From positions 192,961 to 256,960 of the forward strand of contig NZ_LT727813.1 in assembly GCF_900162665.1 (NCBI RefSeq): 64,000 nucleotides of DNA, given 5' to 3'. The notes under the pieces were generated by a model. The model worked only from the letters and a program-made list of their open reading frames with translations. It was not told where the DNA came from and made no database searches. The position numbers and the translations under genes are program-made. Positions 7,789 to 16,960 of this stretch are shown here, piece by piece (position 1 is the stretch's first letter; every line of letters begins with the position of its first letter). This DNA is from Oceanobacillus sojae (GTDB taxonomy: Bacteria; Bacillota; Bacilli; Bacillales; Amphibacillaceae).

Positions 7789-9348
7789 TTATTCATTCCT
7801 TTGTTTGTTGGGATCTTTTAACTCGTCTTGTAAAAAGATATACTGTTCTTCCACTTTCGTTATTGGTCCTCTGATAATATTATCCATCATGTCTTGCTTT
7901 ACAGCTGGCAAAACCGTAAAGCTGTATGGAACACCAAAACTTTTTAAATTCGTAACGTGAATAATAAGGACTAGTAACGCAAGAATCAGTCCAAATAATC
8001 CAAGAAGAGCACAAATCAACATAACACCAAATCGGACAGCTCGAAAGCTGATAGCTACACTGTAATAAGGAGAACAAAAGCTGGCAATGGCAGTTAATGC
8101 GGTAATGATGACAATAATGGGACTTGCTATTCCTGCACTGACCGCAGCTTCTCCAATCACAATACCGCCAACAATACCAATTGTTTGTCCAATGATCCGT
8201 GGCAATCGGATGGCAGCTTCCTGCAGCATTTCAAAGGTTGCTGCCATTAAAAATATCTCTGCTATCGCAGAAAACGGCATTCCTTCACGACTTGCTGCAA
8301 TGGAGAACACCAATGTTGTTGGCAGCATTCCTGGGTGAAATAAAACCATCGCTATATAAACCCCTGGCAGGAATAATGCAATCAAGCTCGCAATGACACG
8401 GAGAATTCGTAACAGAGAAGCCGTAATCCATCTTTGGTTATAATCTTCCATAGATTTGTTAATATCACTAAGAACAACTGGCCCTATTGCCGAAAAAGGA
8501 GTCCCATCTACCAAAACGGCAAAACGCCCATGTAAAACTTCAAAGGCAACTTTATCTGGCCTTTCCGTACCTAACATTTGCGGAAATGGAGAAAGAGAGC
8601 TGTCCTCAATCCACTGTTCAATTTGTGAAACATCTGTAATATATTCCAGTTCAATCGATTCCAGACGATAAATGACTTCTTCCAGAATTTGAGGGTTAAT
8701 CACATCTTCTACATAACAAAGTACGAGCTTCTGCTTTGACCTTGTACCGACTTCATATGCTTTAAAGCGCAGATTGGGATCACGAATATTACGGCGAATC
8801 AACGCTAAATTTACTTCTAAACTCTCCACAAATCCTTCTCTTGGCCCCTGGATTAAATTTTCCGATTGCGGCTGCTCAATAGCACGTTTGTCTCCACCAG
8901 ATGTCCCAATTACTAACGCATTTTCTTCTTCCTCCAGAAAGAATACCGTTTGTCCGTTTAGCACAAGGTTAATGATTTCCTTCATATCATTCAATTCTGC
9001 CACGGAGGAAACTGCAATCATTTCGAGCTTTACATTTTCTAAAGGGCTACCTTCCATTTCTTTTAAATTCTGCTGCAAGGTCTGGATAATATCCTGATTA
9101 ATCATATTTGTATCTGTTATTCCCGATAAATAAGCAATTCCACATTTCTTTTGCAGTTTTCCAATGGAGATATAACGGAGATTTAAATCTTCTGGATTAC
9201 CAATCGCGTTCTTTAATGTATCGAGGTTATCGCTGACTTTATTCGAAAGCTTCGAACGTACTTTTGGCTGGACAGGATGACTGCCTAGTTGCTTTTCTTC
9301 TTCCTTTTTTTCCTGCTGTTTTAATTTTGTAAATACAGATTGGCTCAT
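7789..9348 (-). CDS. gerAA: Spore germination protein, GerAA family
   Basis: This 519-residue A subunit has a soluble N-terminal domain of about 290 residues, including DPNLRFKAYEVGTRSKQKLVLCYVEDVINP and FPQMLGTERPDKVAFEVLHGRFAVLVDGTPF. Several membrane segments follow (LLRILRVIASLIALFLPGVYIAMVLFHP onward). The first 40 residues are Lys/Glu/Gln-rich and unstructured, as in many A subunits. AGGAGGTAACC stands 4 nt before the ATG. It heads the A-B-C-small protein operon. The conserved ASREGMPF and EAAIRLP motifs are present, so the receptor looks intact. Confidence 0.93.
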   Translation of the reverse strand: MSQSVFTKLKQQEKKEEEKQLGSHPVQPKVRSKLSNKVSDNLDTLKNAIGNPEDLNLRYISIGKLQKKCGIAYLSGITDTNMINQDIIQTLQQNLKEMEGSPLENVKLEMIAVSSVAELNDMKEIINLVLNGQTVFFLEEEENALVIGTSGGDKRAIEQPQSENLIQGPREGFVESLEVNLALIRRNIRDPNLRFKAYEVGTRSKQKLVLCYVEDVINPQILEEVIYRLESIELEYITDVSQIEQWIEDSSLSPFPQMLGTERPDKVAFEVLHGRFAVLVDGTPFSAIGPVVLSDINKSMEDYNQRWITASLLRILRVIASLIALFLPGVYIAMVLFHPGMLPTTLVFSIAASREGMPFSAIAEIFLMAATFEMLQEAAIRLPRIIGQTIGIVGGIVIGEAAVSAGIASPIIVIITALTAIASFCSPYYSVAISFRAVRFGVMLICALLGLFGLILALLVLIIHVTNLKSFGVPYSFTVLPAVKQDMMDNIIRGPITKVEEQYIFLQDELKDPNKQRNE

Positions 9349-9376
9349 TCCAGGTTACCTCCTTCCCCAAGAACCG

Positions 9377-9400
9377 CCTATATTCCAAGTGAAATATAGG
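9377..9400. promoter_or_regulatory. Inverted repeat in the gerAA leader
   Basis: CCTATATT (9377-9384) and AATATAGG (9393-9400) are exact reverse complements with 8 nt between, lying 29 nt upstream of the gerAA start. It could be an operator or a small mRNA hairpin. Confidence 0.35.
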
Positions 9401-9481
9401 GGATAATTTTAACAATAAATAAGCTTATAAAATCCTTATTTACGTTTCCACAAAATCAAATATTTATACTTGGTTCAATCA

Positions 9482-9520
9482 AAAAATCCCCTTTGCATCT
9501 TCCATTGATACAAAGAGGGT
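9482..9520 (-). terminator. Terminator of the AbgB-like hydrolase gene
   Basis: On the minus strand CCCTCTTTG pairs with CAAAGGGG (one bulged base) and is followed by ATTTTTTG. It stands 32 nt beyond the stop at 9552. Confidence 0.7.
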
Positions 9521-9551
9521 TTTAGCTTATATTTGTTATATAGTTATATAT

Positions 9552-11009
9552 TTATTTTTTCAGTATATACGGCATATCCTGATCTTCAGGAAGCAGCGAA
9601 TCATAATTTTCCGGCCCTGCCTCACGATCACGAAGCTCTTTCGCGGCATCCTCCAGCACCTCTGGATTTTGCAGAATATCAATAATCGTGCTCGCAATCG
9701 CTTTTCCTGCAAAAAGCATTCCTTTTTTAGCGTAGGAAGTCTTTCCTTGAGATACAACCTGCCACGTATGGAATGGTGTACCGAAAGTCCATGTTGCTGC
9801 CATCAACTGTGCAGTAGGTGTCACCCAGCTGACAGCGCCTACATCGGTAGAGCCTGATCCCTTCACGTATTCCGGTGCCTCGCGGTAAGCATCCACTTCA
9901 TGAATAAGCGGGCGTCCTGCAAGCTCCTTCGCCTTCTTCTTGCCAACCAGTGATGCAGCAAAAGCGATATCATCTTCATTTAATGTTTGATAGTATTTCT
10001 TGCTTAATTCCAGTTCTTCCTCTGTAAAATGCGGGCGTTCTAATGCTTTCATATTTTTATGAAGCAGTTTATCTAATGTCGCATTTTGTACCAGATTAGA
10101 GCATACGCCTTCGATGCGGTAATCCATGGAGGTTTCTGTCATTAAAGCAGCGCCTTCCGCAATTTTTATCAGACGTTTAAACAAAGCACGGGCCTGATCT
10201 GCATGAGGAGCACGGACAAAATAAGAAACCTCTGCTTCTTTTTGGACCACGTTTGGAGACATTCCTCCAGAGTTAGTGATTGCGTAATGGACACGTGCTT
10301 CGTCAATCATGTGCTCCCGCATATAGTTTGCACCGACATTCATTAGTTCCACAGCATCTAATGCGCTCCGCCCCAGTTCTGGAGAAGCAGCTGCGTGCGA
10401 GCTTATCCCGTTAAAGGTAAAGGTAGAGTGAATAACCGCCAGCGATGGTCCATGAAATAAGCTGTTTGTATAATACGGATGCCAGGAAAAAGATGCAGCC
10501 ACATCATCGAACAACCCTGCTTTAACCATATATGTTTTTGCATAACCGCTTTCTTCTGCCGGACAGCCATAATAACGGATCGTTCCTTCTAAATTATTTT
10601 TCTCTAAGTATTCTTTTACAGCAACAGCCGCAGACATGGAACCCACGCCGATCAAATTATGACCGCAGCCATGTCCCGGACCATATGGTACTGCCGGATC
10701 AAATTCAGTGACACCGGCTTTTTGGCTTAAACCAGGCAGCGCATCATATTCTCCTAAAATCGCAATCACCGGACCATTGCTTCCAAAGGCTGCAGTGAAT
10801 GCAGTGGGGATATTGGCTACTCCACGCTCTACCTGAAAGCCTTGTTCTTCCATAAAATCGGCTGAGCATTTAAATGACTGTTTTTCTTCATAACGAATTT
10901 CTGGTGTTTCCCAAATTTGATCACTTACTTTAAAAAAAGCTTCCCGCTTCTGTTCGATTATTTCTTCGATTTGATTGATAGTATCCTGTTGACTCATTGT
11001 TTTCAACAT
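9552..11009 (-). CDS. M20-family amidohydrolase, p-aminobenzoyl-glutamate hydrolase subunit B-like
   Basis: This 485-residue metal-dependent peptidase/amidase belongs to the AbgB group. Metal ligands appear in GHGCGHN (112-118) and PAEESG (150-155), with FSWHPY and the closing GTPFHTW also conserved. An inserted dimerisation domain (about 195-320) contains GISSHAAASPELGRSALDAVELMNVG. Length and the long C-terminal extension match AbgB rather than the roughly 390-residue amino-acid aminoacylases. Family members cleave amide bonds of aminobenzoyl-glutamate or N-acyl amino acids; the substrate here is open. A second ATG at 10997 is also possible, since AAAGGG is very close to the first. It has no operon partner and its own terminator. 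Confidence 0.85.
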   Translation of the reverse strand: MLKTMSQQDTINQIEEIIEQKREAFFKVSDQIWETPEIRYEEKQSFKCSADFMEEQGFQVERGVANIPTAFTAAFGSNGPVIAILGEYDALPGLSQKAGVTEFDPAVPYGPGHGCGHNLIGVGSMSAAVAVKEYLEKNNLEGTIRYYGCPAEESGYAKTYMVKAGLFDDVAASFSWHPYYTNSLFHGPSLAVIHSTFTFNGISSHAAASPELGRSALDAVELMNVGANYMREHMIDEARVHYAITNSGGMSPNVVQKEAEVSYFVRAPHADQARALFKRLIKIAEGAALMTETSMDYRIEGVCSNLVQNATLDKLLHKNMKALERPHFTEEELELSKKYYQTLNEDDIAFAASLVGKKKAKELAGRPLIHEVDAYREAPEYVKGSGSTDVGAVSWVTPTAQLMAATWTFGTPFHTWQVVSQGKTSYAKKGMLFAGKAIASTIIDILQNPEVLEDAAKELRDREAGPENYDSLLPEDQDMPYILKK

Positions 11010-11170
11010 CCCTTTCTGCTATGTCTTCATTATTTATTTTATAGTAAAACAGGAAGGATTGTATAATGTTTGGTGCTTTTAATGTTTTACAGAACATATT
11101 ACCAATAAATTCAGACAGAGAAATAATGAGATACCTTCTCATCATTATCAATATCTACATAATGATTCCC

Positions 11171-11593
11171 CTATTTTTCCGGATATCTCTCCTGTAAAAA
11201 ACGAACAGACTGCTTAATTAATTCCTTTAATACCTCTTCATCAATATCCGCAACTTTATTAATATAAACACAAGACTTACCCGTTGTATGCTTGCCGAAT
11301 TTAGCAAGTAAGTGTTCGCGTTCTGTATCACCAGTTGCAAAATAAAGACTTATTTTTGCTTTTCTTGGAGAAAAGCCGACCAACGGCGCGTCTCCCTCAT
11401 GACCTGAATCATATTTATAATGGTACTTGCCAAAGCCGATAATGCTCGGTCCCCACATAGCTGCCTCATAACCGGTTGTCTCTGTGAATATATCCAGCAG
11501 GCGGTAGGCATCCTCCCGCTTCTTTGGCTGCTCTGCCTGCTCGATAAATTCAATCACGCTGTTATCTGTTTCTTTTGTTTTTAATTTGTACAT
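11171..11593 (-). CDS. DUF1801-domain protein
   Basis: This 140-residue soluble protein contains the DUF1801 pattern: a helical start, MWGPSIIGFGKYHYKYDSGHEGD, then SPRKAKISLYFA and a LLAKFGKHTTGKSCVYINKVADIDEEVLKELI tail. The fold resembles small iron-chaperone/frataxin-like proteins, but no firm biochemical role is known to me. The start lies 5 nt after the stop of the upstream VOC gene, whose last codons (GAGGGG) act as its ribosome site, so the two genes form a unit. Confidence 0.75.
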   Translation of the reverse strand: MYKLKTKETDNSVIEFIEQAEQPKKREDAYRLLDIFTETTGYEAAMWGPSIIGFGKYHYKYDSGHEGDAPLVGFSPRKAKISLYFATGDTEREHLLAKFGKHTTGKSCVYINKVADIDEEVLKELIKQSVRFLQERYPEK

Positions 11594-11598
11594 TTAAT

Positions 11599-12516
11599 TT
11601 ACCCCTCATATGCCTTTCGCAATGTTTCTATATCTAATTTTTTCATTGGCATCATTGCCTTATTCACCCTGTCAATTTGTTCCTGCGTTGCCTTCTCACT
11701 CATCATTTCATCCATAGCTTTCGGCGAAATTTGCCAGGATACACCATACTTGTCCTTCAGCCAGCCGCACTGCTCTGCTCCAGGAACTGCTGATAGTTTC
11801 TCAAAATAATCATCTATTTCTTCCTGGGTATCACAATTCACCAGCAAAGAGACAGCTTCATTAAATTGAAAACCATGATTCAGTGCACTATCCATTGCTG
11901 TCAGCCAGACATTTTCAAGCATAAAATCAGAAAACATTACAGTACCTTCCTGATTAGGTTCCATCCCGGCTGAGTATTTAGCTGATACGCCTTCTTTACT
12001 ATTTTTGAAAACAGACAAGTAAAATTGCACCGCTTCTTCCGCTTTACCGACATTCTCTCCAATAAACATCATGGATGGTAATATTGGCGGTCTTTCTTCC
12101 CCTTCCGGATTTGTCAGAATAAGCTGCCAGGAAAGCCCATATTTATCCTGAATCCATCCGTATTTTTCACTGAATGGATAGGTATCCAACGGCATAAGCA
12201 CCTGCCCGCTATCAGACAGCTTCTCCCAAACCGCTTCCATTTGACTTGACGCATTTTTATCCCGTGCCGGATCAAAGTTTACCATAAAGGAGATTGACGG
12301 ATTAATTGAAAAATATGGCCCGGCACTAATTGCCATAAAACGCTGTCCCCATAAATCAAAGGAAACCAGATCACAATCTCCTGACGGTGTATCCTTAATA
12401 ACAATTTCACTGCTTATCTGTGAATCCGGAAAGACGGATGTATAAAATGCTGCAGCTTCCTTTGCCTCCTTATCAAACCAAAGATGCGGAACAATTTTTT
12501 GCGTAATCATTGTCAT
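11599..12516 (-). CDS. Tandem VOC/PhnB-like (3-demethylubiquinone-9 3-methyltransferase-type) protein
   Basis: This 305-residue protein has two copies of the PhnB-type glyoxalase fold, about 1-145 and 150-290. Repeat one opens with KIVPHLWFDKEAKEAAAFYTSVFPDS. Repeat two opens with PPILPSMMFIGENVGKAEEAVQFYLSVFKNS. Both end in a WLKDKYGVSWQ/WIQDKYGLSWQ motif (residues about 113 and 252). Single-domain relatives are about 150 residues, so this is a fused duplication. Despite the domain name these proteins are not methyltransferases, and their substrate is unknown. It shares a transcript with the DUF1801 gene downstream. Confidence 0.8.
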   Translation of the reverse strand: MTMITQKIVPHLWFDKEAKEAAAFYTSVFPDSQISSEIVIKDTPSGDCDLVSFDLWGQRFMAISAGPYFSINPSISFMVNFDPARDKNASSQMEAVWEKLSDSGQVLMPLDTYPFSEKYGWIQDKYGLSWQLILTNPEGEERPPILPSMMFIGENVGKAEEAVQFYLSVFKNSKEGVSAKYSAGMEPNQEGTVMFSDFMLENVWLTAMDSALNHGFQFNEAVSLLVNCDTQEEIDDYFEKLSAVPGAEQCGWLKDKYGVSWQISPKAMDEMMSEKATQEQIDRVNKAMMPMKKLDIETLRKAYEG

Positions 12517-12768
12517 TATTCTAACCTCCTATAGGTATTAAGATACTTTTACTATACCATTTCTCTTTTCAACCTGCTTCTTCTAATTTGCTCTTTTTTT
12601 CCCCTTTATTAAACTCCTTTACCTTTGTATCACTTCAATGATTCACACTTTCATTAATCTGAAAATTATTTCTTTCATTTTCTTAAACAGATGCCTAGAC
12701 ACTGAACCTCTCTTCCACTATGATGTTACTATTGTTTTTTTAGATAGAAGGAAAGGAAGTGTTACCTC

Positions 12769-13962
12769 GTGACTTTGAAATTCTCCCGTAATATGATTTT
12801 ATCTGTATTTATGATTGGTACATTTGCGATCGGAATGACGGAATATGCAGTTACCGGATTATTAACGCAATTTGCTGCTGATTTGGACGTAGCCGTTTCA
12901 ACAACAGGATTATTGCTCAGCGTTTATGCCATCAGTGTTGCTATCTGCGGCCCCCTGCTTCGAATATTAACGGTTAAATATTCACCGAAGCCATTACTAA
13001 TCGCACTTATGTCCATCTTTATAATAAGTAATATTGTTGCAGCTGCTGCACCAAGCTTTGAAATACTGCTTCTCTCCAGACTGCTGTCAGCAACGATGCA
13101 TGCTCCATTTTTTGGACTATGCATGAGTATGGCAGTTGATATTTCACAGCCTCATAAACGTACCAGCGCAATTGCTGCTGTGCAGGGAGGCCTCACAATT
13201 GCAATTATGCTTGGGGTTCCTTTTGGGTCATATATCGGCGGTATGCTGGATTGGAGACTCGTATTCTGGTTTATTGCGTTGATGGGTATTATCAATTTAA
13301 TTGGACTTATGATCGTTACACCGGATATCAAACAAAAAGAAGTTCCTAAATTAAGAAATGAAATGGCTATATTAAAAAATAAAAATGTCTGGATGCTGAT
13401 TGCAGTCATTGTCTTTGGCTTTTCCGGTGTATTTACCGCCTATACGTTCACAGAGCCGATGCTCAGAGAAATTGCTGGTTTTGATGTAACGAGTATCACG
13501 ATTGGATTATTTTTATTTGGACTTGGTGCTGTTATAGGAAATTTTGTTTCAGGAAGTATTCAGCCTGAGGTACTCACAGAGCGTTTAATTGTAGCAATGG
13601 CTATTTTAGGCACGGTGCTGATCAGCTTTACTTTCTTCCTTGCAAATCCATTCTTCACTTATGTCGCCTGCTTCTTATTTGGTGCTGGAACATTTGGAAC
13701 AACACCAATATTAAATGCAAAGATTATTCTCGCTGCCACAGAAGCTCCTGCTTTATCCGGAACAATTGCCGCTTCTGTGTTCAACTTAGCAAACTCTATT
13801 GGTGCAACTTTAGGAAGTCTCTTATTGACCAATCATTTTTCATTCAGAGAAATTACTTTTGTCGCTGGGGGCATGATTTTCTTTGGGGTGATTTTGATGT
13901 TTGTTACGCATAAAATAGAGGATAAGTCTTTGTTCAGATCTGCTGAACAGGCTTATGATTAA
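12769..13962 (+). CDS. Major facilitator superfamily efflux transporter (DHA1/AraJ type)
   Basis: This 397-residue protein has twelve predicted membrane helices. The N-terminal sequence FMIGTFAIGMTEYAVTGLLTQFAADLDVAVSTTGLLLSVYAI is typical of AraJ/YdhP-like drug:H+ antiporters of the DHA1 family. The loop between helices 2 and 3 and motif C-like GLTIAIMLGVPFGSYIGG support an exporter. The start is GTG with AAAGGAAGTG upstream. It is the only plus-strand gene in this part and is closed by a bidirectional terminator shared with the cytidine deaminase gene. The substrate cannot be named. Confidence 0.8.
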   Translation: MTLKFSRNMILSVFMIGTFAIGMTEYAVTGLLTQFAADLDVAVSTTGLLLSVYAISVAICGPLLRILTVKYSPKPLLIALMSIFIISNIVAAAAPSFEILLLSRLLSATMHAPFFGLCMSMAVDISQPHKRTSAIAAVQGGLTIAIMLGVPFGSYIGGMLDWRLVFWFIALMGIINLIGLMIVTPDIKQKEVPKLRNEMAILKNKNVWMLIAVIVFGFSGVFTAYTFTEPMLREIAGFDVTSITIGLFLFGLGAVIGNFVSGSIQPEVLTERLIVAMAILGTVLISFTFFLANPFFTYVACFLFGAGTFGTTPILNAKIILAATEAPALSGTIAASVFNLANSIGATLGSLLLTNHFSFREITFVAGGMIFFGVILMFVTHKIEDKSLFRSAEQAYD

Positions 13963-13980
13963 GTTTGTAAAGAAACAGAG

Positions 13981-14010
13981 AAAAAACGGCTATGTATTTG
14001 GCCGTTTTTT
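13981..14010. terminator. Bidirectional terminator between MFS and cytidine deaminase genes
   Basis: AAAAAACGGC (13981-13990) and GCCGTTTTTT (14001-14010) form a perfect 10-bp stem with A/T flanks suitable for both convergent genes. Confidence 0.85.
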
Positions 14011-14024
14011 TATTCTCTTTAATT

Positions 14025-14432
14025 TTAGTTTCCATTCTCATATGCTTTATACCAATGAAATGGCTGCAGTTCCTTCAATGTTTTAAATACAAGCTCATTA
14101 TCCGGATTTGTGACAGCTGCTTTTACATCCTCTCCCCAATAAAAAAGACGCTCCTGACAAACTCCGCATGGCGTTAAAATAAGCAGCGGAGATTTTTCAT
14201 CCTCTCTGGCAACACAAATGGAATGTGTTACTTTGGTATTTAGCTTATGTGCTTCCAGGATAGCACCTGTTTCCATACATAATTCCGTAGAGGCATTAAT
14301 TACTTCAGGAGCAACACTTGTTAATATTTGACCTGTTTCTGTATACATCGCTGACGCACCACCCCAGCCAGATGGGTATCTCTCTTTAACTAAATCCACA
14401 GCTGCATTGTATAGCTGCTGTTCTATATCCAT
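14025..14432 (-). CDS. Cytidine deaminase-family protein
   Basis: This 135-residue zinc deaminase contains STELCMETGAI (C52 as zinc ligand and E54 as the proton shuttle) and TPCGVCQE (C89 and C92 as the other zinc ligands). This is the all-cysteine tetrameric CDA arrangement. The family converts cytidine or deoxycytidine to uridine for pyrimidine salvage. The spacing is canonical, but the N-terminus departs from housekeeping Cdd (no FPVGAA motif; it has GWGGASAMYTETG instead). A related deaminase such as a blasticidin-S-deaminase-like enzyme is therefore possible. It stands alone. Confidence 0.75.
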   Translation of the reverse strand: MDIEQQLYNAAVDLVKERYPSGWGGASAMYTETGQILTSVAPEVINASTELCMETGAILEAHKLNTKVTHSICVAREDEKSPLLILTPCGVCQERLFYWGEDVKAAVTNPDNELVFKTLKELQPFHWYKAYENGN

Positions 14433-14490
14433 ATGAATCGCTCCAATTTTAACTTTTAATTTATTTGAATAACATTATGCTTCTATCCAC

Positions 14491-15408
14491 CTAAACAGGA
14501 TAATCTTTTATATGAAACAGTATTTCTGTAACACTGACAAACAAGTCTCTTTGTTCCTTCCGCTTCCAATCCTCTTCCACCTCTGCCATCAGCCACATTA
14601 CTTCATCCAAAAACACATGCAAAACAGTTTCTTCCCAAGCTGTTATTTCTGCATTTGTTAAAGTCTGATGCTTGAAATAGCCTTCTAAAAACAGTTTCCA
14701 TTCCTTTGGTGTAAAAGTACGGTTGGGAGCAGAAGAAAATTCATTATGAAATAATAATAATGCCAATGCTAAATCAAACGTACGCGGAATCCATTTGGCA
14801 TTATCCGGATCAATCAGAACAGGCTTATTTTGAAATACCAGATTATTTGCTTTATAATCATGTGGTGTTTCTACCCATTGTAAAGAAGCGTTTTTTAATT
14901 TTTCCTGGTTCTCCACTGCTTTATGTAATAAGTCTTTCAGCTTCTGAACAGGGATGTTGACTTGATAGCTCCTGACAAAATCGCTAATCTTTTTCATATC
15001 ACGATCTACTTCATGATGATAAAAATCAAAAACATCGTATCCGCTTAAATGAAATGTATTTTCGAAAGTGGAAAGTGCATGTATGCGTCCAAGAAGCTCT
15101 CCTGCCTGCATAATTTCTTTCTCTGTCCCCCGATAATTGCTTCCATTTATATACGGGTAACAAACATAGCATGCGTCATCTATTTGTTTTGGATTGCTGC
15201 TGTTTATGTTTACTGGTGTAACAATAGATATACCGTTTTCTTTCAGGTACGTAGTATATCTGATGAGATTCCTGGCTCTTTCTATTGGATACTGTGTTTT
15301 CTTGATAATATAATTATGAATCTTATAAACTGGTGAGAATGGATAAATGCTTTTCTGTTCTTCAGCTGCATTAAATCCAAATTCTTTTAAAATGGCAATG
15401 CTGTTCAT
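14491..15408 (-). CDS. Phosphotransferase of the aminoglycoside phosphotransferase (APH) fold
   Basis: This 305-residue protein has the kinase signature in its C-terminal half: TPHDYKANNLV (H183, D184, N189 as catalytic loop) and LIDPDNAKW (D200/D202 as metal ligand). CYPYINGSNY in the hinge region is also APH-like. Such enzymes phosphorylate small molecules such as aminoglycosides, choline, homoserine or methylthioribose. Nothing in the sequence picks a substrate, and resistance should not be assumed. The start has GGGAGTG upstream. No operon partner is close. Confidence 0.65.
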   Translation of the reverse strand: MNSIAILKEFGFNAAEEQKSIYPFSPVYKIHNYIIKKTQYPIERARNLIRYTTYLKENGISIVTPVNINSSNPKQIDDACYVCYPYINGSNYRGTEKEIMQAGELLGRIHALSTFENTFHLSGYDVFDFYHHEVDRDMKKISDFVRSYQVNIPVQKLKDLLHKAVENQEKLKNASLQWVETPHDYKANNLVFQNKPVLIDPDNAKWIPRTFDLALALLLFHNEFSSAPNRTFTPKEWKLFLEGYFKHQTLTNAEITAWEETVLHVFLDEVMWLMAEVEEDWKRKEQRDLFVSVTEILFHIKDYPV

Positions 15409-15525
15409 ACTCGTTCACTCCCTTCTTTAGAAATCTTCTGATATTAATAAATTTATAATTCTCTTTAACACAATGATTATAACCTAAGTTCTCTCAAAAT
15501 TGAATTAAATCAATATAAATAAAAA

Positions 15526-15553
15526 CACTCTCCTCTGATAATAAGTGAGAGTG
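15526..15553 (-). terminator. Terminator of the galactonate-type operon
   Basis: CACTCTC (15526-15532) and GAGAGTG (15547-15553) form the stem; on the minus strand it is followed by TTTTTATTTAT. It lies 22 nt past the GntP permease stop. Confidence 0.75.
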
Positions 15554-15574
15554 CTCTATAGATAAAACTGTTCA

Positions 15575-16933
15575 TTATGAAATGAAAAAGCTTATGATAA
15601 ACACAACCAGGAACCCGACTCCTCCAATTATCGTTTCCATCACTGTCCATGACTTAAGCGTATCTTTTTCCGACATTGCGAATAGACGATTAACAAGCCA
15701 GAATCCGGAATCGTTCACATGAGATAGTACAGTTGATCCAGAAGCAATAGCAATTGTAATCAATGCCAGCATTGGCTGAGAAGGATTGGCCATTTCAAGG
15801 ATTGGTGAGACTAAGCCTGCCGCTGTAATCATTGCTACGGTTGCTGACCCCTGAGCAACACGGACAAATGTCGCAATAAGAAATGCGAGCAGCACAAGAG
15901 GGAAGCCGGAAGCAGCCATTATTTCTCCCATCACATCACCGACACCGCTTTCAATAAGTACCTCTTTGAAAACACCGCCTGCTCCTGTAATCAGAATAAC
16001 GATTCCTGCAGGTTCAAGTGCTTTCGTTGTCATTGATTGCATTTCATTTTTCGTCATACCTCGTCTTTTACCAAGGAAATACATAGATAAAAGTGTTGCA
16101 ATGATTAGAGCTACAAATGGGTGTCCAATAAACGTAATTACCTCTTTGAAAACACTATCATCCAGCAAAACGTCACCTGCTGTATTGAATAAAATTAAAA
16201 CTAACGGCGAAAGAACAAGAAAGCAAATTAAACCAAAGCTGGGGAGAGACCTTTTCTCCCCACCTGCTTCTTTTCTTGTTGCTTCTTCTTCCAGAATGTG
16301 TTCAGGAACATCAACATAAACTCTTTTTCCAATATAGCGGCCAAATAATGGTCCTGCTATAACCATTGCTGGAATACCAGCAATGATACCAAATAACATT
16401 ACCCAGCCTAAGTCTACGCCAAGTACAGATGCAACTGCAATTGGGCCAGGTGTAGGAGGGATAAATGCATGAGCAACTGCCAGGCCGGCTAACAAAGGTA
16501 CCCCATAATAAAGCAATGACTTTTTTGTACGCATTGACAAACTATAAAGAATAGGAATCAGAATAACAAGCGCAACATCTAAAAATACTGGAATTGCCAC
16601 GATAAACCCTGTTAAGCCTAGTGCCCACTGTGCACGTTTTTCACCGAACTTATCAACAAGTGTAAAAGCCAGGCGCTCTGCTCCCCCGGATGCTCTGAGC
16701 ACTTCCCCAAACATCGCACCAAGACCGACCACAATAGCTATAAATCCTAAAGTACCTCCCATTCCATCTTCCATTACTTCTAACAGAAAACTTGGTTCCA
16801 TTCCTGCAAAAAGACCGATAAGGATACTAACTATTAATAATGCTAGAAATGCCTGCATTTTTGAATGCATAATTAAATATAATAGAACAGCTATACCTAA
16901 AATGGTTATTATTATTAATCCCATTGAAGACAT
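15575..16933 (-). CDS. GntP-family gluconate/galactonate:H+ symporter
   Basis: This 452-residue membrane protein has about 12-14 hydrophobic helices and GntP signatures: LGAMFGEVLRASGGAERLAFTLVDKFGEKRAQWALGLTG and AFIPPTPGPIAVASVLGVDLG near the middle, and RVAQGSATVAMITAAGL and LSHVNDSGFWLVNRLF near the end. GntP proteins import gluconate-like sugar acids with protons. As the last gene of the regulator-kinase-aldolase-dehydratase set, it probably imports the operon's hexonate substrate, most likely galactonate or gluconate. It begins 27 nt after the broken dehydratase gene. Confidence 0.88.
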   Translation of the reverse strand: MSSMGLIIITILGIAVLLYLIMHSKMQAFLALLIVSILIGLFAGMEPSFLLEVMEDGMGGTLGFIAIVVGLGAMFGEVLRASGGAERLAFTLVDKFGEKRAQWALGLTGFIVAIPVFLDVALVILIPILYSLSMRTKKSLLYYGVPLLAGLAVAHAFIPPTPGPIAVASVLGVDLGWVMLFGIIAGIPAMVIAGPLFGRYIGKRVYVDVPEHILEEEATRKEAGGEKRSLPSFGLICFLVLSPLVLILFNTAGDVLLDDSVFKEVITFIGHPFVALIIATLLSMYFLGKRRGMTKNEMQSMTTKALEPAGIVILITGAGGVFKEVLIESGVGDVMGEIMAASGFPLVLLAFLIATFVRVAQGSATVAMITAAGLVSPILEMANPSQPMLALITIAIASGSTVLSHVNDSGFWLVNRLFAMSEKDTLKSWTVMETIIGGVGFLVVFIISFFIS

Positions 16934-16960
16934 TTATTTCCCTCCTTTTGTATTTTCTTT

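Noticed and set aside
7229-9097. Several antisense frames of 60-107 codons inside the ger genes
   Set aside because: They mirror well-conserved coding sequence, lack ribosome sites and have compositions typical of shadow frames.
10930-11151. 73-codon minus-strand frame upstream of the AbgB-like gene
   Set aside because: It overlaps the start of the real gene in another frame and has no ribosome site or recognisable content.
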